Positions 36,772 to 44,775 of a stretch of DNA of 64,000 bases are shown here, one piece after another (position 1 is the first letter of the stretch; every line of letters starts with the position of its first letter). Position numbers and translations under genes: made by a program. This DNA is from Methanomicrobium antiquum (GTDB lineage Archaea > Halobacteriota > Methanomicrobia > Methanomicrobiales > Methanomicrobiaceae): NCBI RefSeq assembly GCF_029633915.1, contig NZ_CP091092.1, forward strand, positions 806,001 to 870,000, written 5' to 3'. Below the pieces are notes generated by a model, which was not told the DNA's origin, did no database searches, and saw only the letters and a list, made by a program, of their open reading frames with translations.

Positions 36772-38337
36772 ATGGAACTAAAATATGTACCGACAGTATG
36801 TCCATTCTGTGGAACAGGTTGCTCTTTTAACCTTGTTGTAAAAGACGGCATGGTTAGTGGCACAGCACCTTTTCAACGTTCACCAGTGTGTGATGGAAAA
36901 ACCTGTCAAAAAGGCCATTATGCGTATGAACTTGTAAACAGCCCTTCAAGGCTTACAAAACCTATGATTAAGAAGGGTGATGAACTTGTAGAGGTATCTC
37001 TGGATGAAGCACTTGGTTTTATTGCAGAGAAACTTGGTTCATATAAAGAAAATGATTTTGCAGTAATTGTTTCAGCAAACGCAACAAATGAGGATATAAT
37101 TGCACTTGAAAAACTTGCAAAAAATGTAATGAAGACTGAAAAATTTACAAGCCCTGCCGCAATTGGCATTGATGCATCTGCAGGAACAATCGCAGAGATT
37201 GCAAAAGCAGACTGTATTTTGGTAGTTGGAAATCTTTTGGAATCTCATCCTCTTGTCGCAAGGCGTGTTGCAAACGCTAAAGATAATGGTGCAAAGATAA
37301 TTGTCGTTGACAATTATTCAAGCCCTATGGCAAAGATTGCTTCAGAGTTTGTAAAAGCAGCGCCTGGTGCTGAAGCAGAAGCAATATCAAAGGCAGGAGA
37401 GCTTATTGAAGGCAAAAATGCAGTGGTTATCTTCGGCATCGGAGTGACAAATGCAGAAACAGCTATTGCAAAAGCGGCACTTGATGTTTCAGAATCCAAA
37501 AAAGCAGCGTTTATTGCAATTCCTGCACAGTCCAACGGACGTGGAGCAATTTTGCTTGGCGCAGATGCTTCCTTTGGAGAAGTTATGTCCGAAAGCTCAA
37601 AGGCATATTATATTGCAGGTGAAGATTTAGGTCCTCTTGATGCAGAGTTCATAGTGGTTCAGGATTCTTTTCTGACATCAACAGCAAAATCAGCAGATGT
37701 GGTTCTTCCATCCGCGGTATATGCTGAGGTTGACGGAACAGTTACAAATGCAGAACGCCGCATACAGCTGGTCAGGAAAGCACAGGAGCCTGCAGAAGGA
37801 GTAAAGGCACACTGGCAGATTGCATCGGATGTTGCAGAAAAACTAGGGGTTAATTTTGGATTTGACTCTGCAGAAGCAGTATTCAAATCAGTTTATTCAG
37901 ATCTGTCCTATGAAATAATCTCAAAGGACGGATTTGTTCTTCCTGAATCAAAAGCTAAAGTTTCAGAATGTGCAGAAGTCTCAAAAGTAACAGTATCTGA
38001 TGATTATCCGTTTGCTCTTATTTCAGCATCAACAATCTGGCATGGTTTTGGCGGTTCCGGAACACTTTCTGCAAACTGCAAATCTTTAATTCACGAGGTT
38101 CCTGAAATCTTTGCAAAGATTAACAATGAAGATGCAGTAGACATAGGTATTCTTCCCGGACATCTGGTTAAAATTACAACAGATAAAGGATCACTTGAAA
38201 TGCCTGTAAAAATTACAAAAGATATGGAGAAAGGTGTAATTCTTGTTCCTTCAATGAGTGTTGGCAATAAGTGCATCTGCATGTTAACAGACGGTGAAAA
38301 AGCAATTCCTGCAAAGGTTGAGAGATTGGAGGCCTGA
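36772..38337 (+). CDS. Short FdhA-like molybdopterin oxidoreductase, catalytic segment apparently missing
   Basis: A 521-residue relative of the F420-type formate dehydrogenase alpha subunit; usual FdhA is about 680-690. The N-terminal [4Fe-4S] cysteines are present (C10, C13, C17, C45), followed by GHYAYELVNSPSRLTKP as in FdhA. After NATNEDIIALEKLAKN the expected region with NN-x-D-x-CAR-x-(C/Sec)-H, which holds the catalytic Cys/Sec and His, is absent; the chain passes from KFTSPAAIGIDAS directly to IAEIAKADCILVVG. The central domain is also shortened. The C-terminal cap (IWHGFGGSGTLS, LPGHLVKITTDKG) remains. ATG 36772 has a GAGG site 7 nt upstream. It is followed by fdhB after 2 bp. Formate oxidation by this subunit is therefore doubtful. 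Confidence 0.75.
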   Translation: MELKYVPTVCPFCGTGCSFNLVVKDGMVSGTAPFQRSPVCDGKTCQKGHYAYELVNSPSRLTKPMIKKGDELVEVSLDEALGFIAEKLGSYKENDFAVIVSANATNEDIIALEKLAKNVMKTEKFTSPAAIGIDASAGTIAEIAKADCILVVGNLLESHPLVARRVANAKDNGAKIIVVDNYSSPMAKIASEFVKAAPGAEAEAISKAGELIEGKNAVVIFGIGVTNAETAIAKAALDVSESKKAAFIAIPAQSNGRGAILLGADASFGEVMSESSKAYYIAGEDLGPLDAEFIVVQDSFLTSTAKSADVVLPSAVYAEVDGTVTNAERRIQLVRKAQEPAEGVKAHWQIASDVAEKLGVNFGFDSAEAVFKSVYSDLSYEIISKDGFVLPESKAKVSECAEVSKVTVSDDYPFALISASTIWHGFGGSGTLSANCKSLIHEVPEIFAKINNEDAVDIGILPGHLVKITTDKGSLEMPVKITKDMEKGVILVPSMSVGNKCICMLTDGEKAIPAKVERLEA

Positions 38338-38339
38338 AA

Positions 38340-39575
38340 ATGGCAAATAAAGGAGATATGCTATGGGCATGGGCAAAAGATGAAGAAGCAGTCAGCAGAG
38401 GAGAATGCGGCGGAGCAGTTACAGCCCTTTTGAAATTTGCTCTTGAAAGTGGAGAGGTTGATGCAGTGCTGGCTGTCAAAAAAGGTGTTGATCTCTACGA
38501 TGCACAGCCTGTTTTAATCACCAAGCCCGAAGGAGTTTCCGAATGTGCAGGTTCACTTCACTGCGGTACACTTCTGATGCCTAAAATCATAAAGAAATAT
38601 TTAAACGGCGCAAAGGATATGAAAATCGCCGTTACAATGAAAGGTTGTGATGCAAAGGCTCTTTATGAACTTGCAAAAAGACAGCAGGTAAACCTTGACA
38701 ATCTTATTACAATCGGCCTTAACTGTGGTGGTTCAGTAAGCCCTATGCAGGCCCGGGTGATGATTCAGGAGAAATTTGGATTAAACCCAGACGATATTGT
38801 AAAAGAAGAGATTGACAAGGGTCAGTTTATTGTAATTACCAAAGATGGTGAACATAAAGGCATCAAGATTGATGAACTTGAAGAGGAAGGCTATGGCCGC
38901 CGTGCAAACTGTCAGCGTTGTAAAACAAAAATTCCCCGCCAGTGTGATCTTGCATGTGGAAACTGGGGCGTTATAGGCGATAAAGCCGGAAAGGCAACCT
39001 TCGTTGAAGTATGCTCCGGTAAGGGTGCGGATCTTGTAACAAAAGCATCAGGAAAGGCAATTGAGACCACAGTGCCTGCAGGTCCTGCTCTTGGAATCCG
39101 TAGCAAAGTTGAGAATGCAATGTTCAAGCTCGGTGATAAATGCCGGAATGAACAGTTTGATAAACTTGGTGAGGGCAAAGAGCGTCTTAATTATATTATT
39201 GAACAGACCTCGCGCTGTATAAAATGCTATCAGTGTATTGAAAACTGCCCTATATGCTATTGTGTTGAGTGCTCTACAAAAAAGCCGTACCTGGTAGAAT
39301 CTGGCGTTGTAAATCCGCCTTTTATGTTCCACTTAATCCGTTATTCACATATTGCAGACTCCTGTGTGAACTGTGGACAATGTCAGGAGCTTTGTGCAAT
39401 GGATATTCCAAATGCATTATATATGCACGCTCTTCAGATGGAAATGCAGGACATGTTTGGATATGAGCCTGGTGTAAATCTGGATCTTCCACTGCTTTCT
39501 CTTGTTGAAGAACCTGCAGAAAGAAAACGCCTTCACGACACCGGTGACGATCAGATTTTCAACATATTTCAATAA
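38340..39575 (+). CDS. fdhB: F420-dependent formate dehydrogenase beta subunit FdhB-like
   Basis: A 411-residue FrhB/FdhB-family iron-sulfur flavoprotein that passes electrons to or from coenzyme F420. It has GECGGAVTALLKFALE near the start, TMKGCDAKALYELAKR, CQRCKTKIPRQCDLACGNWG (about 195-214), and two [4Fe-4S] clusters, CIKCYQCIENCP (about 297-308) and CVNCGQCQELCAMD (about 342-355). It has a GGAGG site in the end of the preceding gene and is almost certainly co-translated with it. The protein looks complete and functional. Confidence 0.9.
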   Translation: MANKGDMLWAWAKDEEAVSRGECGGAVTALLKFALESGEVDAVLAVKKGVDLYDAQPVLITKPEGVSECAGSLHCGTLLMPKIIKKYLNGAKDMKIAVTMKGCDAKALYELAKRQQVNLDNLITIGLNCGGSVSPMQARVMIQEKFGLNPDDIVKEEIDKGQFIVITKDGEHKGIKIDELEEEGYGRRANCQRCKTKIPRQCDLACGNWGVIGDKAGKATFVEVCSGKGADLVTKASGKAIETTVPAGPALGIRSKVENAMFKLGDKCRNEQFDKLGEGKERLNYIIEQTSRCIKCYQCIENCPICYCVECSTKKPYLVESGVVNPPFMFHLIRYSHIADSCVNCGQCQELCAMDIPNALYMHALQMEMQDMFGYEPGVNLDLPLLSLVEEPAERKRLHDTGDDQIFNIFQ

Positions 39576-39740
39576 TTTTTTATACGTCTAATTTCACGCA
39601 CATAAAACCTGAAATAAACCCAGGGAATCAACCAATTTTTTTGCGTCAAAATCTGGCAGGTGTTATTACATATGCAATATGATTGCATGAGCAATATTGC
39701 CGATTAGCAATGATGAGATTTTATCTTCATTAGTATAAGG

Positions 39741-39812
39741 AATCTAAAATAGAAGAAATCTAAAATAGAAGAAATCTAAAGAATTTAAAGATCATTATTA
39801 AAGATCATTATT
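39741..39812. repeat. Adjacent 16-bp and 13-bp tandem repeats
   Basis: In the 329-bp gap 39576-39904, AATCTAAAATAGAAGA is repeated twice and a half (39741, 39757, partial at 39773). Right after it AAAGATCATTATT is repeated twice (39787, 39800). No gene or other element is recognised in this gap. Confidence 0.85.
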
Positions 39813-39904
39813 GTTATTATGCAAAGCTAAAGCTACTGTCAATTTATTAATTCGTTTGGATAAAAAAATGTTTAGAATATCTCTGATATTCCAAAATCAG
39901 GATT

Positions 39905-40210
39905 TTAGTTTATGTTGTCAAGCTTATATCCCTTATCAGTGAGGAGTTTTTTTACTCTCTCACGATGATTGCCTTGTAATTCTATTGAATTCCCTTTAAT
40001 AGTACCTCCGCACGCCAGTTTTCCTTTCAGGAATTTCTGAAGTTCTTCAAGGTCTATATCATAGGGATCAAGGCCGTCTATTATGGTAACTTCTTTGCCA
40101 TAACGTCTTCTATTGATCTTAACGCTAATCTGTTGTTGTTCTTTTGCTACTTCTTCGCAAATACACAATTCTTTTGGCAGTCCGCACTTTGGACAAATAC
40201 CACCAGTCAT
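39905..40210 (-). CDS. Translation initiation factor aIF1 (SUI1)
   Basis: A 101-residue SUI1-family protein that helps select start codons on the 30S subunit. A short zinc-type N-terminus ([13 protein letters not shown]) precedes the SUI1 core with [32 protein letters not shown] and [14 protein letters not shown]. The ATG at 40210 is preferred because AAGGT lies 8 nt upstream; another ATG at 40216 is only 3 nt from that site. Confidence 0.94.
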   Translation of the reverse strand: MTGGICPKCGLPKELCICEEVAKEQQQISVKINRRRYGKEVTIIDGLDPYDIDLEELQKFLKGKLACGGTIKGNSIELQGNHRERVKKLLTDKGYKLDNIN

Positions 40211-40216
40211 TACCAT

Positions 40217-40578
40217 GTACCTTTAAAGTCTGGTTATATATTTGTTAGCATACAAGATGGTATTATCAATTGAACAGATGTAATGATAACATAACAAAAA
40301 ACAGAAAAAAAACAAATCTTTCATGTTATTTCCTGTCAACGCGCAATAATTAATAATAAAATCTTATAACAGGGCGGGTATTCCCGCATTTTTGATTATT
40401 AACCGGAAATAAATTATCAAAAATGAATAAAAAACGAAATCAGTCCTCTTTTCACATAATTTTTATTTATCAAAATTTAGAATTATTTTTCAGAATTATT
40501 ATTAAAAATTGTTTTGAAATTTTAATGGATCATAAATAATCAATTTATTTAGTTATAGTTAAAATTTATATTACAAAT
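40217..40578. other. AT-rich intergenic region
   Basis: This 362-bp gap holds the divergent promoters of aIF1 and cobQ. Apart from A/T tracts and a short less AT-rich patch (CAGGGCGGGTATTCCCGC at about 40372-40389, which contains a GCGGGTATTCCCGC near-palindrome), I see nothing. Confidence 0.4.
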
Positions 40579-42024
40579 ATGTCACTAATAATTCTTGGAA
40601 CAGCATCTCATGTTGGAAAAAGCACAATTGTTGCCGCACTTTGCCGAAGTCTTTCAAAACGAAATGTCAGTGTCGCTCCATTTAAATCACAAAATATGAG
40701 TCTTAATTCATATGTGACAAAAGACGGGAAGGAAATTGGTATTGCACAGGCAATACAGGCTTTTGCGGCCGGTGTTGAACCTAAAGCTGAGATGAATCCT
40801 GTTCTGCTTAAACCAAAAGGAGACAAAACCTCACAGGTGGTTCTCCTTGGAAAGCCTTACAAGGATTTAAAAATTGGAGATTATTATAAGGAGACAGATT
40901 ATCTCCTAAATGTTGCCGGTGAGTCTTTTAAAAAACTTCAGTCAGAATACAATAATATAGTTGTTGAAGGAGCGGGTGGCGCCGCAGAGATGAATCTATA
41001 TGAACGCGATATTGCCAATATTCTGCTGGCAAGAAAACTGGGTCTTCCAATAATAATTGTTGGTGATATTGAACGCGGAGGTATTTTTGCCCAGATTATA
41101 GGAACTTACGAACTTCTTCCTGATGATGTTAAGAAAAACGTCTGTGGATTTATCATTAATAAATTCAGAGGAGATTCACAGCTTTTTAGTGAAGGTATCA
41201 AAATAATTGAAGAAAAAACAAATCTTCCTGTGGTTGGTGTTTTACCATATACAAAGATATCAATTCCAAGCGAAGATTCACTCTCGCTAAACGATAAAAA
41301 GCCTGTTGGTTTTCCGGTAAAAATTGCCGTAATAAAGCTTCCAAGAATCTCTAACTTTACCGATTTTGAAATACTTGAAAATTATGCATCAGTTGAATAT
41401 CTGGATTCAAAAGACCTGCTCTTAGGTTATGACTGCATAATAATTCCAGGAACAAAAAATACAGTTGATGATTTAATAGAACTAAAAAATAATGGATTTG
41501 ATGAAAAAATCAAAGAAGTGCGCCTAAAAAAAATACCAATCATTGGTATCTGTGGCGGTTACCAGATGCTTGGGAAAACAATAATTGACCTGGGTTATGA
41601 ATCAGAAAATGAAAAGACTATTGAGGGTCTTGGGCTTTTGGATACAACGACAACTTTTGAAAGTTATGATAAAACAACTGTTCAGGTTAAAAGAACTGCC
41701 AATAAAATAGGTCCTATACTGTCCTCAGCAGGAGAAGCAGAAGGTTATGAGATTCATATGGGTTATACAAAACTCAATAATACAAAAGAGGCATTTGCAG
41801 GAGAAGGTGCAGTATCAGAAGACGGCCTTGTAATAGGCACATATATGCATGGCCTCTTTAAAAATCACGATTTTTCAGAGGCGCTTTTGAAGTATCTTTA
41901 TTCACAAAAAGGGTGTGAATTTACAGGAATAATAAAAGATGAATCAGAATATTCTTATGATACTCTAAGTGAGCATTTTGAAAAAAATGTGGATATGAAA
42001 AAGATATTATCATACTTTAATTGA
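40579..42024 (+). CDS. cobQ: Cobyric acid synthase CobQ/CbiP
   Basis: Amidates side chains b, d, e and g of adenosylcobyrinic acid diamide in cobamide synthesis; methanogens need corrinoids for methyl transfer. The 481 residues comprise a P-loop-like synthetase domain (GTASHVGKSTIVAALCR, about 7-23; VEGAGGAAEMNL, about 131) and a class I glutaminase domain with the nucleophile Cys in GICGGYQMLG (about 321-330) and His in GTYMHGLF (about 420). No other cobalamin genes are adjacent. Confidence 0.96.
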   Translation: MSLIILGTASHVGKSTIVAALCRSLSKRNVSVAPFKSQNMSLNSYVTKDGKEIGIAQAIQAFAAGVEPKAEMNPVLLKPKGDKTSQVVLLGKPYKDLKIGDYYKETDYLLNVAGESFKKLQSEYNNIVVEGAGGAAEMNLYERDIANILLARKLGLPIIIVGDIERGGIFAQIIGTYELLPDDVKKNVCGFIINKFRGDSQLFSEGIKIIEEKTNLPVVGVLPYTKISIPSEDSLSLNDKKPVGFPVKIAVIKLPRISNFTDFEILENYASVEYLDSKDLLLGYDCIIIPGTKNTVDDLIELKNNGFDEKIKEVRLKKIPIIGICGGYQMLGKTIIDLGYESENEKTIEGLGLLDTTTTFESYDKTTVQVKRTANKIGPILSSAGEAEGYEIHMGYTKLNNTKEAFAGEGAVSEDGLVIGTYMHGLFKNHDFSEALLKYLYSQKGCEFTGIIKDESEYSYDTLSEHFEKNVDMKKILSYFN

Positions 42025-42153
42025 TCAAAAACACAGGATTTGTCAAAAAAGAATCTTAATTAAAATGCAGGAATAATCAAATTTTTAATTTATCTAATAA
42101 GAGGATCAATCTATTTTTAGATTTCTCTGAAATTATATGTTGTTTAGTAAAAA

Positions 42154-42924
42154 TTACATGGTATTTAGGAAATTTTGCAGGTTTTGAACAATTGGATTTA
42201 TGTGTGCCTGATAATAGTTTATGTCCGGTGTCTCAAACACCAGACTGAATGATTCTACATTTTCAGCTTTTAATAAGAAATAATATTTTTTATTGGGAAT
42301 TTCTATCTTTTTTGTAACCTGATTTCCCGGAAGCAAATCCCCCCCTGTTATGACATCTCCGGTTGATGAGTCCACAAGTATCCAGGTAAATGATGAATAG
42401 GCAGGGTTTCCTTTTGGAGTCATTAATGATTTAATTCTCCACAAAGGATAGGTAACTCCAAATATTTCTGAAAAGCCTGATTTGCTCCCATTCATATATG
42501 CAAAAGATGTGGTTTTTTCCGGTTCCCATATTGTATCTGAAAAAATGTCGGATGAATGGATACTGCTAACTCCTCCATAGTAAACATTTTTGTCAGCAGG
42601 AACAACATCTCCTGTAGGAGTTTTCATACTGCCCGGGAAATTGATTCTTGGATATCCGCTGGCACCCGCAGAATATATTTTTTCAAGATTATTATTGTAA
42701 TGTATCTCAATTTGTCCGGTCACTGGCTCTACATTATATGAATAATGGGTTTTTGGCATACAGCATGAACCGTCACTACAGCTGTCCCTTCCGGCAGATA
42801 TTTCACTTCCGACAGGTATTGCCCCGCCTCCGGTAAGATTCATTTTTGGAATATTAACTACTATTGCAATAATTACTACTATTGTTATAGCCGCAAGAAA
42901 TGTAATCCAGTCTAGTTTATCCAC
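42154..42924 (-). CDS. Membrane-anchored extracellular protein, unknown
   Basis: A 256-residue protein with one N-terminal transmembrane anchor (about 6-26) and a beta-rich outer domain. A short cysteine cluster (CSDGSCC, about 49-55) lies just outside the membrane, followed by many Gly/Ser/Tyr-rich strands. A hydrophobic lipid-like tether is possible but not shown. No family is recognised. It is transcribed alone. Confidence 0.65.
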   Translation of the reverse strand: MDKLDWITFLAAITIVVIIAIVVNIPKMNLTGGGAIPVGSEISAGRDSCSDGSCCMPKTHYSYNVEPVTGQIEIHYNNNLEKIYSAGASGYPRINFPGSMKTPTGDVVPADKNVYYGGVSSIHSSDIFSDTIWEPEKTTSFAYMNGSKSGFSEIFGVTYPLWRIKSLMTPKGNPAYSSFTWILVDSSTGDVITGGDLLPGNQVTKKIEIPNKKYYFLLKAENVESFSLVFETPDINYYQAHINPIVQNLQNFLNTM

Positions 42925-43142
42925 AATGATTATCTGTGGTAAAGAAAGATAAAATATTCTCTTCAGGACAGATTAATAATAAAAAAGAGAGGAAATACGT
43001 TTTCTTTTTGATAAAGGTTGTTATCTCAAAACATTGAAAGAGCTTTTTTTTCATAAAACCAAATTTTATGAAATTTTATTTTTTATTTTTTTTTGTATGG
43101 AAAAAAAATTCTTATAGGTGTAGCCTTAAGATATTTTGTAGT

Positions 43143-43370
43143 ATGGATCCTCAGGAAACACAAACGTGGGTAATTTTTTATCTCATATCTTTTGTTGTCT
43201 TACTTCTTGCATTATTCTTTACAACGCAGGGAATGCTCCTGGGTATTGGAATGACACTTATTCTTCTGGTTATAGGCATCAATTTTTATCTTATATGGAG
43301 TGAGTTAAAAAAGGCTAAAGAAAAAAAAGAGCTTATGAGCAGATTGTCAAAAAGAACTAAAAATGAGTAA
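43143..43370 (+). CDS. Small two-helix membrane protein
   Basis: A 75-residue protein with two hydrophobic helices (VIFYLISFVVLLLALFF and GMTLILLVIGINFYLIW) and a Lys/Arg-rich tail (KKAKEKKELMSRLSKRTKNE). The ATG at 43143 is preferred; a longer frame upstream is hydrophobic but lacks a ribosome binding site. TTCTTATAGG at about 43109-43118 could be a TATA box, which would make the transcript nearly leaderless. Confidence 0.6.
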   Translation: MDPQETQTWVIFYLISFVVLLLALFFTTQGMLLGIGMTLILLVIGINFYLIWSELKKAKEKKELMSRLSKRTKNE

Positions 43371-43512
43371 AAAAATAAATTATCAACCAACTTTTATGAC
43401 AATACAACCGGCATTAAGTCAATACAACTCCTCCTCAAGTTAACACAACCAATAGATAAGTTCTTTTGTCACTCTTTATCTTGTGCTATTCGTTAATATC
43501 TTATATTCTGCT

Positions 43513-43533
43513 TGTGAAGCCATCCGCTTCGCA
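43513..43533 (+). promoter_or_regulatory. GC-rich hairpin upstream of carA
   Basis: TGTGAAGC / GCTTCGCA with a CATCC loop forms an 8-bp stem (one G-U pair), followed by an A/T-rich run. It stands out in the 349-bp AT-rich gap 43371-43719. It could be the terminator of the small membrane protein gene or part of a carA leader. The gap also contains CAATACAAC twice (about 43398-43431). Confidence 0.4.
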
Positions 43534-43719
43534 TAAAAAATAAGTTATAAGAAAATGCTTTTTTGCCCTTTTTTGTTATCTCTTTTACAGGGTTTGGAAA
43601 TATTATCTGCTTAGATTACATTTTGAATGGATAGTATCTTCCGGCAAACTTTTAATAAATGTTTGGAAACAGAGAGAGGCATTAATAGTGATTACTTCTT
43701 AATAATAATGGTTATTTTA

Positions 43720-44775
43720 ATGAAAGCAGTTCTGGGTCTAGAAAACGGTGAATATGTAATCGGAGAAGGATTTGGTGTAGAAAACTCCTGTTATGGAGAA
43801 CTTGTGTTTACAACCCAGATGGGCGGCTATATGGAAGCACTCACTGATCCAAGTTATGCGGGTCAGATTTTGATGTTTACTTATCCTCTTATCGGAAATT
43901 ACGGTGTTGACACACAAAATTTCCAAAGTCCTAAGATGAATGCCATGGGCTGTGTTGTCCGTGAAGTCTGTAAAAAACCCTCTTTTGGAAAATCTTTGCA
44001 ATCTTTTTTTGAAGAAAACAATTTATCAGGTATCTCAGGTGTTGACACCCGAAAACTGACAATTGATACAAGAATTGCAGGAACACTGCGGGCCGCATTG
44101 ATTACAGGCGATGATAACGGCGAATATGCTGTTGAATGTGCAAAAGCAATAAAACCAATATCTGAAATTGATCTTTTAAGTCAGGTTTCATGCAAAGAGC
44201 CCTTTAGAATACCTGGAAAAGGAAAACGAATTGCTGTCATTGATCTTGGAATCAAGAAAAACATTGCAGTTTCTCTAAGAAAACGTGGTGCAGATCTCTT
44301 TGTATATCCATATAATTCAAAACCATCAGATATTGAAGCATGTGAGCCGGAGGCTGTTTTTATTACAAATGGTCCGGGTGATCCTGCCCTGGCAACAGAT
44401 GCAATTGAGTGTACAAAACATTTCATTGGACAAATTCCTGTTTTTGGAATTTGTATGGGAAACCAGATTATCGGAAGAGCATTTGGTGCAGAAACCTACA
44501 AAATGAAGTTCGGACACAGAGGATCAAACCAGCCTGTCCGTCATTCAGATGGCTCTATATACATAACAACTCAAAATCACGGCTTTGCTGTTGATGGAAA
44601 TACTTTGCCTGAAGACTGCAGTATATCCTTTACAAACGTAAATGACGGTTCACTTGAAGGATTTGAATCGAAGGATTTGAATATATCGTGTGTTCAGTTC
44701 CATCCTGAAGCACATGGAGGGCCGCTTGACACCGAAATACCTATATTTGATACAATGTACAGGAGGATTCCCTAA
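43720..44775 (+). CDS. carA: Carbamoyl-phosphate synthase small subunit CarA
   Basis: Glutaminase subunit supplying ammonia for carbamoyl phosphate, the precursor of arginine and pyrimidines. The 351-residue protein starts MKAVLGLENGEYVIGEGFG and has the class I amidotransferase triad Cys in FGICMGNQ (about 248) and His/Glu in FHPEAHGGP (about 328-336). ATG 43720 is preferred to the in-frame ATG at 43708 or further upstream starts. TTTAATAAA near 43651-43659 is a TATA candidate. It is immediately followed by carB. Confidence 0.95.
   Translation: MKAVLGLENGEYVIGEGFGVENSCYGELVFTTQMGGYMEALTDPSYAGQILMFTYPLIGNYGVDTQNFQSPKMNAMGCVVREVCKKPSFGKSLQSFFEENNLSGISGVDTRKLTIDTRIAGTLRAALITGDDNGEYAVECAKAIKPISEIDLLSQVSCKEPFRIPGKGKRIAVIDLGIKKNIAVSLRKRGADLFVYPYNSKPSDIEACEPEAVFITNGPGDPALATDAIECTKHFIGQIPVFGICMGNQIIGRAFGAETYKMKFGHRGSNQPVRHSDGSIYITTQNHGFAVDGNTLPEDCSISFTNVNDGSLEGFESKDLNISCVQFHPEAHGGPLDTEIPIFDTMYRRIP

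Noticed and set aside
37314-37886. Minus-strand Ala/Ser-rich reading frames inside the fdhA-like gene
   Set aside because: Composition is that of antisense shadows of an Ala-rich coding region.
36697-38337. FwdB/FmdB formylmethanofuran dehydrogenase subunit
   Set aside because: The N-terminal cysteine spacing and the F420-type FdhB partner fit the formate dehydrogenase branch better, and the FwdB active-site Cys segment is absent.
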